From: an uncultured Eubacterium sp. | GTDB lineage: Bacteria > Bacillota > Clostridia > Lachnospirales > Lachnospiraceae | Assembly (NCBI GenBank): GCA_910579145.1 | Contig: CAJTTQ010000030.1 | Location: 1-20,028 of the forward strand | Direction of reading: 5' to 3' | DNA: 20,028 nucleotides | Shown here: positions 8,240-15,929 of the stretch, one piece after another | Layout: each line of letters starts with the position of its first letter | Position numbering within the stretch: the stretch's first letter is position 1 | Notes under the pieces: model-generated | What the model saw: the letters and a program-made list of their open reading frames with translations, nothing else | Databases searched by the model: none | What the model was told of the DNA's origin: nothing | Translations under genes and position numbers: made by a program

Positions 8240-8773
8240 TTTCCCACGCAGATTTTTATAGGCCAAAACCCCGGCAATCGTCTTTGCGTCCGTGATCTCA
8301 CAGGAGAAGATCATCTCTTCGATCTCTTCTATCGTATACCGCTCGATATTGACAAATTCATTTTCATCGAGCCTTTGTTTCGATGGGATCAGATGCTCCG
8401 CGTAATAAACGACGATCTTTTCACTCGTATAAGCGGCTGCCGTATTGATATCGATCAGATGGTGGATGTCATCCGAGCGGTATCCGGTTTCTTCCTCGAG
8501 TTCCCTCGCCGCGCAGATCTTAAAATCCTCATCGGCGCTGTCCCTGCCGCCGGCCGGGATCTCCAGCATGATGTCGTCGATCGCACCCCGGTACTGGCGC
8601 ACCATCAGGATTTTTCCGTCTTCATCGACCGGAACGACCGCGGAAGCCCCTTTGTGCTCGATATGATCCCACTTTGTGATGTTTCCGTTCGGAACTTTCA
8701 CATCCAGCGTATAAAAATCCACGATCGAACCGTGATGCTCGAGTTTCCGGTTCAATATCTTAAATTTTTCCAT
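8237..8773 (-). CDS. nudF: NUDIX hydrolase, ADP-ribose pyrophosphatase type
   Basis: A 178-residue protein that should hydrolyse ADP-ribose (or a related nucleoside diphosphate) to AMP and a sugar phosphate. The complete Nudix box runs from Gly76 to Tyr98: Gly76, Glu82, Arg90-Glu91, Glu94-Glu95 and Gly97 occupy the GX5EX7REUXEEXGU positions. The preceding MVRQYRGAIDDIMLEIPAG is the usual lead-in of the ADP-ribose pyrophosphatase subgroup, as is the TSEKIVVYYAEHL strand after the box. ATG at 8771-8773 has GGAGGG upstream. It lies 24 bp downstream of the pepD-like gene, so it is probably the last gene of that run. The SpoIIM-like gene beyond it mirrors the Bacillus order. Exact substrate preference is not visible from the sequence. 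Confidence 0.92.
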   Translation of the reverse strand: MEKFKILNRKLEHHGSIVDFYTLDVKVPNGNITKWDHIEHKGASAVVPVDEDGKILMVRQYRGAIDDIMLEIPAGGRDSADEDFKICAARELEEETGYRSDDIHHLIDINTAAAYTSEKIVVYYAEHLIPSKQRLDENEFVNIERYTIEEIEEMIFSCEITDAKTIAGVLAYKNLRGK

Positions 8774-8797
8774 ACTTTCCCTCCGTTTACCTTTTGC

Positions 8798-10246
8798 TTA
8801 CAACTTCTCCAACACACGGAGCAGAAAGTCAAAATTCCGCTTCGCAGATGAAATGCTCATCCGCTCCCTCACCGTGTGGATGTCCTGTATATCCGGGCCA
8901 ATCGAAACAATGTCAAGCCCAGGGATCTTTTCCGATAAAATACCGCATTCTAAGCCGGCATGGATGCCCTCTACGACCGGCTCTTCTCCGAAACACTCCC
9001 GATACTCGCGGACCATCAGTTCGCGCAGTCTGGAATCCCGTTTATAATCCCATTCCGGATAATCGCCCTCCGTCTGGAACGAATGCCCGCAGCCTTCTTC
9101 TGCCACGCAGGCGGCAAGCCGGCGCAGCTGGGAGATCATATACATTTTATAACTTTTTTTCTGGCTCCTCAACGCGAATCCGAGTGTGATCCCCGACTCA
9201 TCCGTCTGTGCCACTCCCATATTCAGCGAACTCTCGACCATGCCCGGAATATCGCGCGAATATACCTGCACACCGGTGATCGTCAAACTCAAAAAATGCA
9301 GCACGGTTTCCGTAAACGCGCAGTCAAAACAAAACTCCTCTTTTGTCTCCGGTTCCATAACACCAACCGACATGTCCGGTTCCTGGGAACAAAGTTCTTT
9401 CGTCAGTACGACGGCAAGCTCCGACAGGTGCGCTGCCAGTTCCTCCGCCTTTTCCTCACAGTAGAGATACGCCGTTGCCTCGTTCGTTATGACATTGTCC
9501 TTATCCCCGCCTAGAAAGGAACTGAGTAAAAACGGATATGTCTCATAAGCATCCGCCAAAAGCCTTCCTAACAGGATGGAGGCATTCAGCGGATGTTTGT
9601 CGATTTCCGTGCCGGAATGCCCGCCCGCAAGTCCACTCACGGACACCTCGAGAAACATTCCGCTTCTCTTTTCCCTGAAACCGTCAAATTCCACGAGCGC
9701 CCTCGCGCCGCCGGCACAGCTGACGAGCAGCTGTCCTTCCTTTTCATTGTCGAGATTGATCAGCGTCTTTGCCTCGAGATCCGAAACATCAAGCGCCGTA
9801 GCGCCGTGCATACCGACCTCCTCATCGACGGTAAATACCGCTTCGATCGGCGGATGCGTGTAACTGTCCCCGTCGAGCAGCGCCAGCATGTACGCCAGCG
9901 CGATCCCATCGTCGCCGCCGAGTGTCGTCCCTTCCGCGGAAATAAAATCCCCGTCGATGCGAAGCGATAGTCCCTCATTTTGAAAATCGTGGGAAACGCC
10001 TTCACTCACACAGACCATATCCATATGCCCCTGGAGCATAACAGCGTCCCGGCTTTTCGTATTGCCGCACGCCGGCTTTTTGATGATGACATTACGGGCA
10101 TCATCCACCCGGTAAGAAAACCCATGATCTTTCGCAAATTGAACGAGATACTCGCTTATCTTTTCATTGTGGTAAGAACCTCTCGGTACATTCGAAATTT
10201 CCTCAAAATAAGTAAAAATCTTTTTGTAGTCAATTGCTTCCAGCAT
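8798..10246 (-). CDS. pepD: Aminoacyl-histidine dipeptidase (PepD-type, peptidase family M20)
   Basis: A cytoplasmic di-zinc dipeptidase of 482 residues, matching the PepD length. Metal and catalytic motifs are in order: QGHMDMV at 72-78 (His74, Asp76), TTLGGDDG at 107-114 (bridging Asp near 112) and DEEVGM at 141-146 (Glu142 and Glu143 as general base and ligand). INLDNEKEGQLLVSCAGG follows, with a ligand Asp. The middle lid domain begins around the SGLAGGHSGTEIDKHPLNA stretch, where a conserved His lies. ESSLNMG and the late HAGLECGI motif are also PepD-like. ATG at 10244-10246 is preceded by AAGGAAG. It is 25 bp after the PFL-family gene and 24 bp before the NUDIX gene, so probably in one transcript. 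Substrate range (carnosine-like or general dipeptides) cannot be told here. Confidence 0.94.
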   Translation of the reverse strand: MLEAIDYKKIFTYFEEISNVPRGSYHNEKISEYLVQFAKDHGFSYRVDDARNVIIKKPACGNTKSRDAVMLQGHMDMVCVSEGVSHDFQNEGLSLRIDGDFISAEGTTLGGDDGIALAYMLALLDGDSYTHPPIEAVFTVDEEVGMHGATALDVSDLEAKTLINLDNEKEGQLLVSCAGGARALVEFDGFREKRSGMFLEVSVSGLAGGHSGTEIDKHPLNASILLGRLLADAYETYPFLLSSFLGGDKDNVITNEATAYLYCEEKAEELAAHLSELAVVLTKELCSQEPDMSVGVMEPETKEEFCFDCAFTETVLHFLSLTITGVQVYSRDIPGMVESSLNMGVAQTDESGITLGFALRSQKKSYKMYMISQLRRLAACVAEEGCGHSFQTEGDYPEWDYKRDSRLRELMVREYRECFGEEPVVEGIHAGLECGILSEKIPGLDIVSIGPDIQDIHTVRERMSISSAKRNFDFLLRVLEKL

Positions 10247-10271
10247 CGTGTCTTCCTTTCTTCCCTTTCAA

Positions 10272-11636
10272 CTAATTTTTAAAGCTGTGGATCGGTGCGG
10301 GGATCCGCCCCTGGCGATTTACAAAGCTGTCACAGCCAAATCCATTTACCGGCATGATCGGCGCATAGCCCAGAAGACCGCCAAATTCTGCCTTCTCTCC
10401 CACGCCTTTCCCCTGAACGGGTATGATCCTTACTGCTGTCGTCTTCTGGTTGACCATACCGATCGCCATCTCGTCCGCGATAATACCAGCGATCGTCGTC
10501 TCCTTCGTATCGCCCGGTATCGCGATCATATCGAGGCCGACCGAGCAGACACACGTCATCGCCTCCAGTTTTTCCAGCGTGAGCGCTCCTTCGGATACCG
10601 CGTCGATCATTCCCTGATCCTCGCTGACCGGAATAAACGCGCCGCTCAAGCCCCCCACATACGAGGAAGCCATCACGCCGCCCTTTTTTACCTGATCGTT
10701 CAACATCGCAAGCGCCGCCGTCGTCCCCGGCGCGCCGGCCCTCTCAAGTCCCAGCACCTCAAAAATTTCCGCGATGCTGTCGCCCACGGCAGGCGTCGGC
10801 GCCAGCGACAGATCGATGATCCCGAACGGGACACCGAGCCTCTTTGACGCCTCATACGCCACAAGCTGCCCGACGCGCGTAATTTTAAACGCCGTCTTCT
10901 TGATCGTCTCGCACACTTTCCCAAAGTCTTGATCCTTCACCTTTTCGAGCGCCGTCTTCACGACTCCCGGCCCGCTGACTCCCACATTGATGATCGCGTC
11001 CCCCTCTGTTACCCCGTGGAACGCCCCCGCCATAAACGGATTATCGTCCGGCGCGTTGCAGAACACGACGAGCTTCGCGCATCCGAGCGAATCGTTTTCT
11101 TTCGTAAGTACCGCCGTCTCCTTTACGATCTTTCCCATCAGGCGTATCGCGTCCATGTCAAGACCCGTCTTCGTCGAACCGACATTGACCGAACTGCATA
11201 CGCGTTCGGTGCAGGCGAGCGCTTTCGGGATGGAACAGATCAGATTGCGGTCGGCTTCGGTCATCTTCTTTGACACGAGCGCCGTATACCCGCCGATAAA
11301 ATTGACTCCGACCTGTTTCGCCGCACGGTCAAGCGCCTTCGCGATTTCCACGAAATCATCCGGCGACTGGCAGGCGGAACCGCCGACCAGCGAAACCGGC
11401 GTGATCGAAATCCGCTTATTCACGATCGGGATTCCGTACTCCCTGCTTATTTCTTCCCCAACTGCCACTAAATTTTGCGCCATGCGGACAATTTTATCCG
11501 TAATATTCTGACAAAGACGCCCGAGATCGCTGTCCACACAATCCAGCAGACTGATCCCCATCGTGATCGTACGGACATCCAGATTCTCCTCATCGATCAT
11601 CTTATTTGTTTCGATGACTTCATTTATATTGATCAT
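10272..11636 (-). CDS. PFL family protein (UPF0210/DUF711)
   Basis: A 454-residue cytoplasmic protein of the UPF0210 family. Family hallmarks are visible: LDVRTITMGISLLDC at the N-terminus, PIVNKRISITPVSLVG, NFIGGYTALV, VCSSVNVGSTKTG, APTPAVGDSIAEI, and the C-terminal PVNGFGCDSFVNRQGRIPAP. The fold is related to pyruvate formate-lyase-like enzymes, but I know of no proven reaction. The preceding gene encodes a small ACT-domain protein, a pairing seen in many bacteria, which suggests a ligand-controlled partner. The start at ATG 11634-11636 agrees with the conserved beginning of the family. Its ribosome binding site is unusual: AGGAGG at 11650-11655 is 13 nt away, and a four-codon frame ATG GAA TCG TAA starts directly on that site. 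A long palindrome lies just upstream. Confidence 0.93.
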   Translation of the reverse strand: MININEVIETNKMIDEENLDVRTITMGISLLDCVDSDLGRLCQNITDKIVRMAQNLVAVGEEISREYGIPIVNKRISITPVSLVGGSACQSPDDFVEIAKALDRAAKQVGVNFIGGYTALVSKKMTEADRNLICSIPKALACTERVCSSVNVGSTKTGLDMDAIRLMGKIVKETAVLTKENDSLGCAKLVVFCNAPDDNPFMAGAFHGVTEGDAIINVGVSGPGVVKTALEKVKDQDFGKVCETIKKTAFKITRVGQLVAYEASKRLGVPFGIIDLSLAPTPAVGDSIAEIFEVLGLERAGAPGTTAALAMLNDQVKKGGVMASSYVGGLSGAFIPVSEDQGMIDAVSEGALTLEKLEAMTCVCSVGLDMIAIPGDTKETTIAGIIADEMAIGMVNQKTTAVRIIPVQGKGVGEKAEFGGLLGYAPIMPVNGFGCDSFVNRQGRIPAPIHSFKN

Positions 11637-11649
11637 GTTACGATTCCAT

Positions 11650-11655
11650 CCTCCT
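11650..11655 (-). promoter_or_regulatory. Widely spaced ribosome binding site of the PFL gene
   Basis: AGGAGG is 13 nt from the ATG at 11636 instead of the usual 5-9. It is followed at once by ATG GAA TCG TAA, a mini-frame ending one base before the true start. No in-frame alternative start lies between. Confidence 0.55.
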
Positions 11656-11669
11656 ACATAAATTGTACC

Positions 11670-11727
11670 AGTGCATTGTACCGTTCATATTTCGCCAAAT
11701 GGCGTAGAATGAACGATACAATACACT
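11670..11727. repeat. Long imperfect palindrome between the ACT and PFL genes
   Basis: Two 28-nt arms (11670-11697 and 11700-11727) are reverse complements at 23 of 28 positions, with two of the mismatches able to form G-U pairs in RNA, around a central AA. The structure begins two bases after the TGA of the ACT gene. It lacks a T run on either side, so it is not an ordinary terminator. The octamer GGTACAAT occurs in the arm and again next to it (11662-11669). It could be an RNA stability or attenuation hairpin, a protein-binding operator, or a small mobile repeat. Confidence 0.7.
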
Positions 11728-11729
11728 AG

Positions 11730-12002
11730 TCAGATCCGGTGCATCATATCAAAAATTTCTTCCCGCTGTGCCCGGATGATACAGTGGATCTCTTTTCCCA
11801 GCTCCTCTAACTCCCTGGAAATATCCTCGAAGTTTTTCGGCGACATATCTGTATTCGCGATCATCATCATATTGAAATAGCCATCTACGATCGTTTGGGA
11901 AATATCAAGAATATTGATCCCATTGTCTGAAAGATACGTACACACTTTTGCAATGATCCCCACACTGTCTTTTCCCACCACGGTAATGATTGTTTTTTTC
12001 AT
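11730..12002 (-). CDS. ACT domain protein (UPF0237 family)
   Basis: A 90-residue protein made of a single ACT fold plus a C-terminal helix. ITVVGKDSVGIIAKVCTYL, then NGINILDISQTI and the FNMMMIAN strand are the standard ACT pattern, with the Gly of GKDSVG at the usual ligand-binding loop. ACT domains commonly bind amino acids and act as regulators; no ligand is known for this group. The start chosen is ATG at 12000-12002, with AGAGG six bases upstream. A TTG two codons earlier is possible but less well placed. It follows the metallo-hydrolase gene by 32 bp and precedes the PFL gene, with a long palindrome in between. The two products are probably partners. Confidence 0.92.
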   Translation of the reverse strand: MKKTIITVVGKDSVGIIAKVCTYLSDNGINILDISQTIVDGYFNMMMIANTDMSPKNFEDISRELEELGKEIHCIIRAQREEIFDMMHRI

Positions 12003-12034
12003 CGTCAACCTCTCTTCTTTCCACTCATGCCTTT

Positions 12035-12844
12035 TTATGCGGAGACGTAAACCGGCGCTGTCGGCGCCTGCCGGCCCGCGACTCCGAGAAATACCCCGCT
12101 GTCCTTCCCAAAACCGCTCTCCTGTTCCAATTCATATTTCACGGTTTCGTAAGCGAGCTCCGGATAATTGTTTTCCTTACTCAAATGCCCCAGCAGAATA
12201 TGTTTCACCTTCCAATGGATCAGCCGGCGGAGCATTCTTCCGCAGGCATCGTTCGATAAATGACCCTCTTTCCCCAAAATTCGCAGTTTTAAATAATACG
12301 GATAGTGTCCGGCCTGGAGCATGTTGATGTCATGATTCGCTTCGAGCAGGATGCCGTCACAATCCTCCAAATGGGAAAATGTATAATCCGTATACTCGCC
12401 CATATCCGTGGCTACCGCCACTTTATTCCGTCCTTCCCGGACGGTGTAACAGACCGGGTCTGCCGCGTCATGGGACACCGAAAACGGCATCACTTCCATG
12501 CCGCCCACCGAAACCGGTACATCCGGTTCCACACACTGGAACAGTTCGTTCTCCACTTTCCCACATTTTCCGTTTTCCAGTATGTATCCGATCGTTGGCT
12601 CCGTCGCGTACACCGGAATCCTGTATTTCCTCAAAACCGGCCCCAATCCACTAATATGATCCGAGTGCTCATGCGTGATAAATATGCCATCCACATCTTC
12701 AAACGACATATGTTCCATCGCCAGTCCGTCCTCGATCCGTTTCTTACTGATCCCCGTATCGATCAGGATCCCCCGCCCCGTACTGCCGGAGCCGACAAAA
12801 ATGCTGTTTCCGCTGCTCCCGCTCGCAATGCTGTATAGTTTCAT
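12035..12844 (-). CDS. MBL-fold metallo-hydrolase (YycJ/WalJ-like)
   Basis: A 269-residue metallo-beta-lactamase-fold protein, probably a metal-dependent nuclease or phosphodiesterase acting in the cytoplasm. The THEHSDH motif at 57-63 supplies the HxHxDH metal ligands. It is preceded by LIDTG at 27-31 and followed by ATDMGEYTD (bridging Asp), LEANHD and ILLGHLSKENN (late His ligand). The opening SIASGSSGNS is typical of YycJ/WalJ proteins, which in Bacillus are linked to the WalKR cell-wall regulon and to DNA metabolism. Here the partner kinase is absent and the gene instead follows the FtsA-like gene. ATG at 12842-12844 begins 11 bp after the FtsA-like stop; GAGG of its ribosome binding site overlaps that stop. 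A GTG start at 12859 is possible but unlikely. Confidence 0.92.
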   Translation of the reverse strand: MKLYSIASGSSGNSIFVGSGSTGRGILIDTGISKKRIEDGLAMEHMSFEDVDGIFITHEHSDHISGLGPVLRKYRIPVYATEPTIGYILENGKCGKVENELFQCVEPDVPVSVGGMEVMPFSVSHDAADPVCYTVREGRNKVAVATDMGEYTDYTFSHLEDCDGILLEANHDINMLQAGHYPYYLKLRILGKEGHLSNDACGRMLRRLIHWKVKHILLGHLSKENNYPELAYETVKYELEQESGFGKDSGVFLGVAGRQAPTAPVYVSA

Positions 12845-12855
12845 TTTAAACTGCC

Positions 12856-15132
12856 TCACTTTTCCCAGTAAAGATCTATTTCATCGTTTTCAAAAACCGG
12901 TTTCGTAAAATCCCGGACCTCCATGCCATTAACACGGCAAACCATGCGGTTTCCGCCCGCCTTTGTCAGATCGAACGGATAGACGTCAAACACATCGACA
13001 AACATATGATTTGCTTTGGACAATAATTTCACTTTTTTTCCATTCACTTTTACTTCTATGCTCCGTTCCCTTGCCGACGAAGAACCCGAAAATCCCGACA
13101 GGCTGCCCGACGCCGGAGGTGTCGACGATGCCGGAGGTGCCGTTGGTGTTGAAAAACCTGAAACCGGCGGGATCGGTGACGGCGCCGGCATAACGGGTGC
13201 GGCGTACGAAGCTATCGCCTGCGGCGCTGCCTGATACGGTCTTACAGCCGGGTTACTGATCGGCAGGTCATTGGCCCATGCCGGTAACGGCCGTACTGGT
13301 GCCAGTAACGGGTCCTGCCCCGATGGCATCGTGAGATCGCCCAAGTCAGAAAGCACATTTTCAACCGGTTTGGCTTCCGGTTTCTCCTCAGGGATCCGTT
13401 CCACTTTCGCTCCCGTCTTTAATTTTGTCCTCGCATCCACTTCTTCGCCGTCCACCAGAACGCGTTCCTCCTGCTCCATTCCCATAAATTCAAGAAGCTG
13501 TGCTACGGAGTAAAAGTCATGCACGATCACCTCGTCGCCGTCATGGATCTGGCACTCAGCCGAGCGCAGCTCCCCGTTCACCTCCGCCCGCTTCGGGCAG
13601 AGAACCTGTCTGCCAAACAACGTGTAAGAAAGTTCCTTCTTAAACTCCGCGATCCGCCCAAGGATCAGCGAAGCATCTTCTCCTTTCGTCGCCGGGCGGA
13701 TAAAAATCTCATCCCCATCTTTGATCCATTCGTTAAGATTCGTTTCTTTTCCATTCAGGCGGACTTCCGCGGCTTCGCCCGTCCGTCCCTTCGCCTCCCG
13801 TTTCTCCCCATTGACCGTATACGTAAATCCTGCCCCGCGTGACGGAAACAGGCTTTCCTGCGAAAAACCAGCGTGTATACACGCGTCAAGTAATGTCGCT
13901 TTTCCATTGTCATATATTTTTACCCGCTCTTCATTCACACGGACATGTATGAAATTGCTCTTCTGCTCATAGTACTCCATGCAGATACCGATCGGTGTCA
14001 CAAGTGTCGAATCCTTTTTGATGCCGGTCGCCGAAAAATCAATCTGCTGCAGCACTTCTGCCCCGCGGATCGCAACCCGGTTTTCCGGAAGTTCCAGCTT
14101 CTCTGCCATTTTCGCCGTAAACCCAGGCATTTTACCGCCGCCGCCCACGACAAAGACCGCGCTGACCGACTTGCCTCCATTGAGTTCCCGGACTTTTCCC
14201 GCTATCTGATCGACGATCGTCTCAATGGCCTCATCTACCGTTTCCCTTATCTCTTCACTTTTTAAGCGGTAGGACTCTCCCATGATGTTTTTAAATGCCG
14301 ACGATTTATTTTTCGCTGTCGTCTTCTTGATCTGTTCCGCCGTCTCAAAATCAACCAGATATTTTTTCGCGATCGCCTCTGTGATCTCATCCCCGGCAAG
14401 CGGGATCATGCCAAAGGCGATGATGCTTCCGTCTTTCACTATGGAAATATCCGATGTTCCGGCGCCGACGTCGATAAGGGCAATATTCAGCAGGCGGAAG
14501 CGGTCAGGAATCGCGAGATTGATCGCCGCAATCGGCTCGAGTGTCAGGCTCGCCACGCGCAGTCCCGCATCTTCCACGGCCGAATACAACCCCTCGACAA
14601 CCTCATCCGGCAAAAAGGTGGTGATCATTTCCACGCCGATCGAAGAGGCCATATGCTGTTCGATCATCTCCATCGGATACCCGTTCAGATAGTACTTGAC
14701 CGGAGAATATCCGACGCAGTAAAAACGCTTGTCCTTATGATCCCCCTCCTTACGGACTTCCTCATACGCCCTTTCAACCGCAATGTTATCCAGCGAGTAC
14801 ATATGCTCTTTTGTCACACGCGTCTCAGACGGCATCTCGTATTCGACGTAAATGGTCTTCGTCTTCAGTACCCGCCCGGCCGCCGCGATGCTGACATCCG
14901 TCAGCGTTTCTCCTGTCGCAGATTCCAGGCGCGCCTTCACCTCGGCGATCGTCTTTGTCACGGTCGGTATATCGTGGATCTGGCCGTCGATCACGGCGCG
15001 CGTCTTATGCTCGATGGAAACCTGCGCCACCACGACAAACCGATCCGTTCCGACACGGTATCCCAGCGTACCGACGATGCTCCGTGTGCCAATATCCAAT
15101 CCAAATACGTAATCTTCTCTCTTTTTTCTCAT
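12856..15132 (-). CDS. FtsA-like actin-fold ATPase with C-terminal beta-grasp-like repeats
   Basis: A 758-residue protein. The first 380 or so residues are an FtsA/PilM-type actin-fold ATPase: DIGTRS at 13-18 (phosphate 1), an inserted 1C-like region after it (SIAAAGRVLK near 81-90), DVGAGTSD at 221-228 (phosphate 2) and VVGGGGKMPGF at 328-338 (adenosine motif). The second half is unlike classical FtsA, which is about 420 residues. It carries repeated small-domain patterns ending in DGDEIFI (472-478), DGDEVIV (531-537) and ENDEIDLYW (748-756), each preceded by a V/L-NG strand, which look like beta-grasp or ubiquitin-like units. A Pro/Ala/Ser-rich linker at about 608-685 precedes the last unit. 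There is no clear C-terminal amphipathic membrane helix. ATG at 15130-15132 has AGGT about 9 nt upstream. A role in division or cell-envelope organisation is inferred only. Confidence 0.85.
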   Translation of the reverse strand: MRKKREDYVFGLDIGTRSIVGTLGYRVGTDRFVVVAQVSIEHKTRAVIDGQIHDIPTVTKTIAEVKARLESATGETLTDVSIAAAGRVLKTKTIYVEYEMPSETRVTKEHMYSLDNIAVERAYEEVRKEGDHKDKRFYCVGYSPVKYYLNGYPMEMIEQHMASSIGVEMITTFLPDEVVEGLYSAVEDAGLRVASLTLEPIAAINLAIPDRFRLLNIALIDVGAGTSDISIVKDGSIIAFGMIPLAGDEITEAIAKKYLVDFETAEQIKKTTAKNKSSAFKNIMGESYRLKSEEIRETVDEAIETIVDQIAGKVRELNGGKSVSAVFVVGGGGKMPGFTAKMAEKLELPENRVAIRGAEVLQQIDFSATGIKKDSTLVTPIGICMEYYEQKSNFIHVRVNEERVKIYDNGKATLLDACIHAGFSQESLFPSRGAGFTYTVNGEKREAKGRTGEAAEVRLNGKETNLNEWIKDGDEIFIRPATKGEDASLILGRIAEFKKELSYTLFGRQVLCPKRAEVNGELRSAECQIHDGDEVIVHDFYSVAQLLEFMGMEQEERVLVDGEEVDARTKLKTGAKVERIPEEKPEAKPVENVLSDLGDLTMPSGQDPLLAPVRPLPAWANDLPISNPAVRPYQAAPQAIASYAAPVMPAPSPIPPVSGFSTPTAPPASSTPPASGSLSGFSGSSSARERSIEVKVNGKKVKLLSKANHMFVDVFDVYPFDLTKAGGNRMVCRVNGMEVRDFTKPVFENDEIDLYWEK

Positions 15133-15206
15133 AATCAGACCTCATCCCCAGCGTCACATACAAAAAATCTAACGTAAACTTGCTAATACGTGCGGCAGCA
15201 CTTATT

Positions 15207-15812
15207 TTACCATACCTTCGAAAGAATTGCAACGACCTCATTCGCATATGTACCGATCTGCCGCCGCAGTTCCTGCCTGTCCCCGTCGTTGACGATCAGG
15301 CGCCGGCACCGTTTCGCCAGCTCGCCGTTTCCCATTTGTTTTTTCATGATAGATTCCGCTTTTTCCCGCGTGTACCCCCTCGACTCCATCAGCCGCCGGA
15401 CGCGGATCTCATCCTCGGTGATCACGCCCCAGACCTCATCACACAGTTCATCGCACCCCGACTCAAACAGGATCGCCGTCTCGAGTACAAAGAGGCGGCC
15501 GGGCGGACATTGATCGATCTGTCTGCGGATCTCCTTCTTCACATACGGATGGATGATCCCGTTCAGGACAGAAAGTTTTTTCCCGTCCCGATAAACGATG
15601 TCGGAAAGCACATTCCGGTCAACCCGCCCGTCGCCGCGCAGGATTTCTTCCCCAAAAGCGGCGACGACCGCCTCATACGCCTCCGTTCCCTGTTCGAGCG
15701 CCGCATGCCCCAGTTCATCCGCCATGCAGATCTGCACCGGATATTCCTGCTCCATGATAGAAAGCACCGTAGACTTTCCGCTCCCGACCCCGCCGGCCAT
15801 CCCGATCACCAT
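15207..15812 (-). CDS. coaE: Dephospho-CoA kinase
   Basis: Catalyses the last step of coenzyme A synthesis, ATP-dependent 3'-phosphorylation of dephospho-CoA. The 201-residue protein has the P-loop GGVGSGKST at 7-15, a DELGH segment equal to the conserved DAD-like acidic motif, then HPYVKKEI and LETAILFESG, which are CoaE signatures for CoA-site and lid residues. ATG at 15810-15812 is chosen because GGAGG at 15820-15824 is 7 nt upstream and the family begins directly with MVIGMAGG. A start 15 codons earlier would read through the repeated intergenic block and adds an unlikely Cys/Gly segment. coaE follows polA by 113 bp, a common clostridial and bacillar pairing. No terminator is seen after it, and 74 bp separate it from the FtsA-like gene. 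Confidence 0.94.
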   Translation of the reverse strand: MVIGMAGGVGSGKSTVLSIMEQEYPVQICMADELGHAALEQGTEAYEAVVAAFGEEILRGDGRVDRNVLSDIVYRDGKKLSVLNGIIHPYVKKEIRRQIDQCPPGRLFVLETAILFESGCDELCDEVWGVITEDEIRVRRLMESRGYTREKAESIMKKQMGNGELAKRCRRLIVNDGDRQELRRQIGTYANEVVAILSKVW

Positions 15813-15819
15813 ACTCGTT

Positions 15820-15824
15820 CCTCC
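15820..15824 (-). promoter_or_regulatory. Ribosome binding site that fixes the coaE start
   Basis: GGAGG lies 7 nt before the ATG at 15812 and at the very edge of the downstream copy of the 27-nt direct repeat. Confidence 0.65.
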
Positions 15825-15929
15825 ATTCCCGCATGCCCTGTACGGATCACACATCACACATGCCTTCGCCGCACATTACCCTTCACCTGGGTAAAACTTT
15901 TACATTCCCGCATGCCCTGCACGCATCAC
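15824..15929 (-). repeat. 27-nt imperfect direct repeat flanking the polA-coaE gap
   Basis: The block at 15903-15929 is repeated at 15824-15850 with 25 of 27 bases identical, 79 bp apart, each with a GCATGC core. The first copy on the minus strand includes the TGA stop of polA, and the second ends at the coaE ribosome binding site. The sequence between also holds a 13-nt palindrome (GTAAAACTTTTAC at 15891-15903) and an ACCC/GGGT mini-hairpin. A local duplication of the polA 3' end region is the simplest reading. Confidence 0.7.

Noticed and set aside
7151..12039. The 14-nt string CATGCCTTTTTATG occurring at 7151-7164 and 12026-12039
   Set aside because: The second copy overlaps the stop codon of the metallo-hydrolase gene and the flanks are unrelated, so chance is the simplest explanation.
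15133..15206. Possible terminator or promoter between coaE and the FtsA-like gene
   Set aside because: Only a 4-bp GTGC/GCAC stem and an isolated T run are present, not adjacent, and no paired -35 and -10 boxes were found.
15813..15857. Longer CoaE beginning 15 codons upstream
   Set aside because: It reads through the direct repeat, lacks a ribosome binding site and is not part of the CoaE fold; GGAGG at 15820-15824 supports the shorter form.
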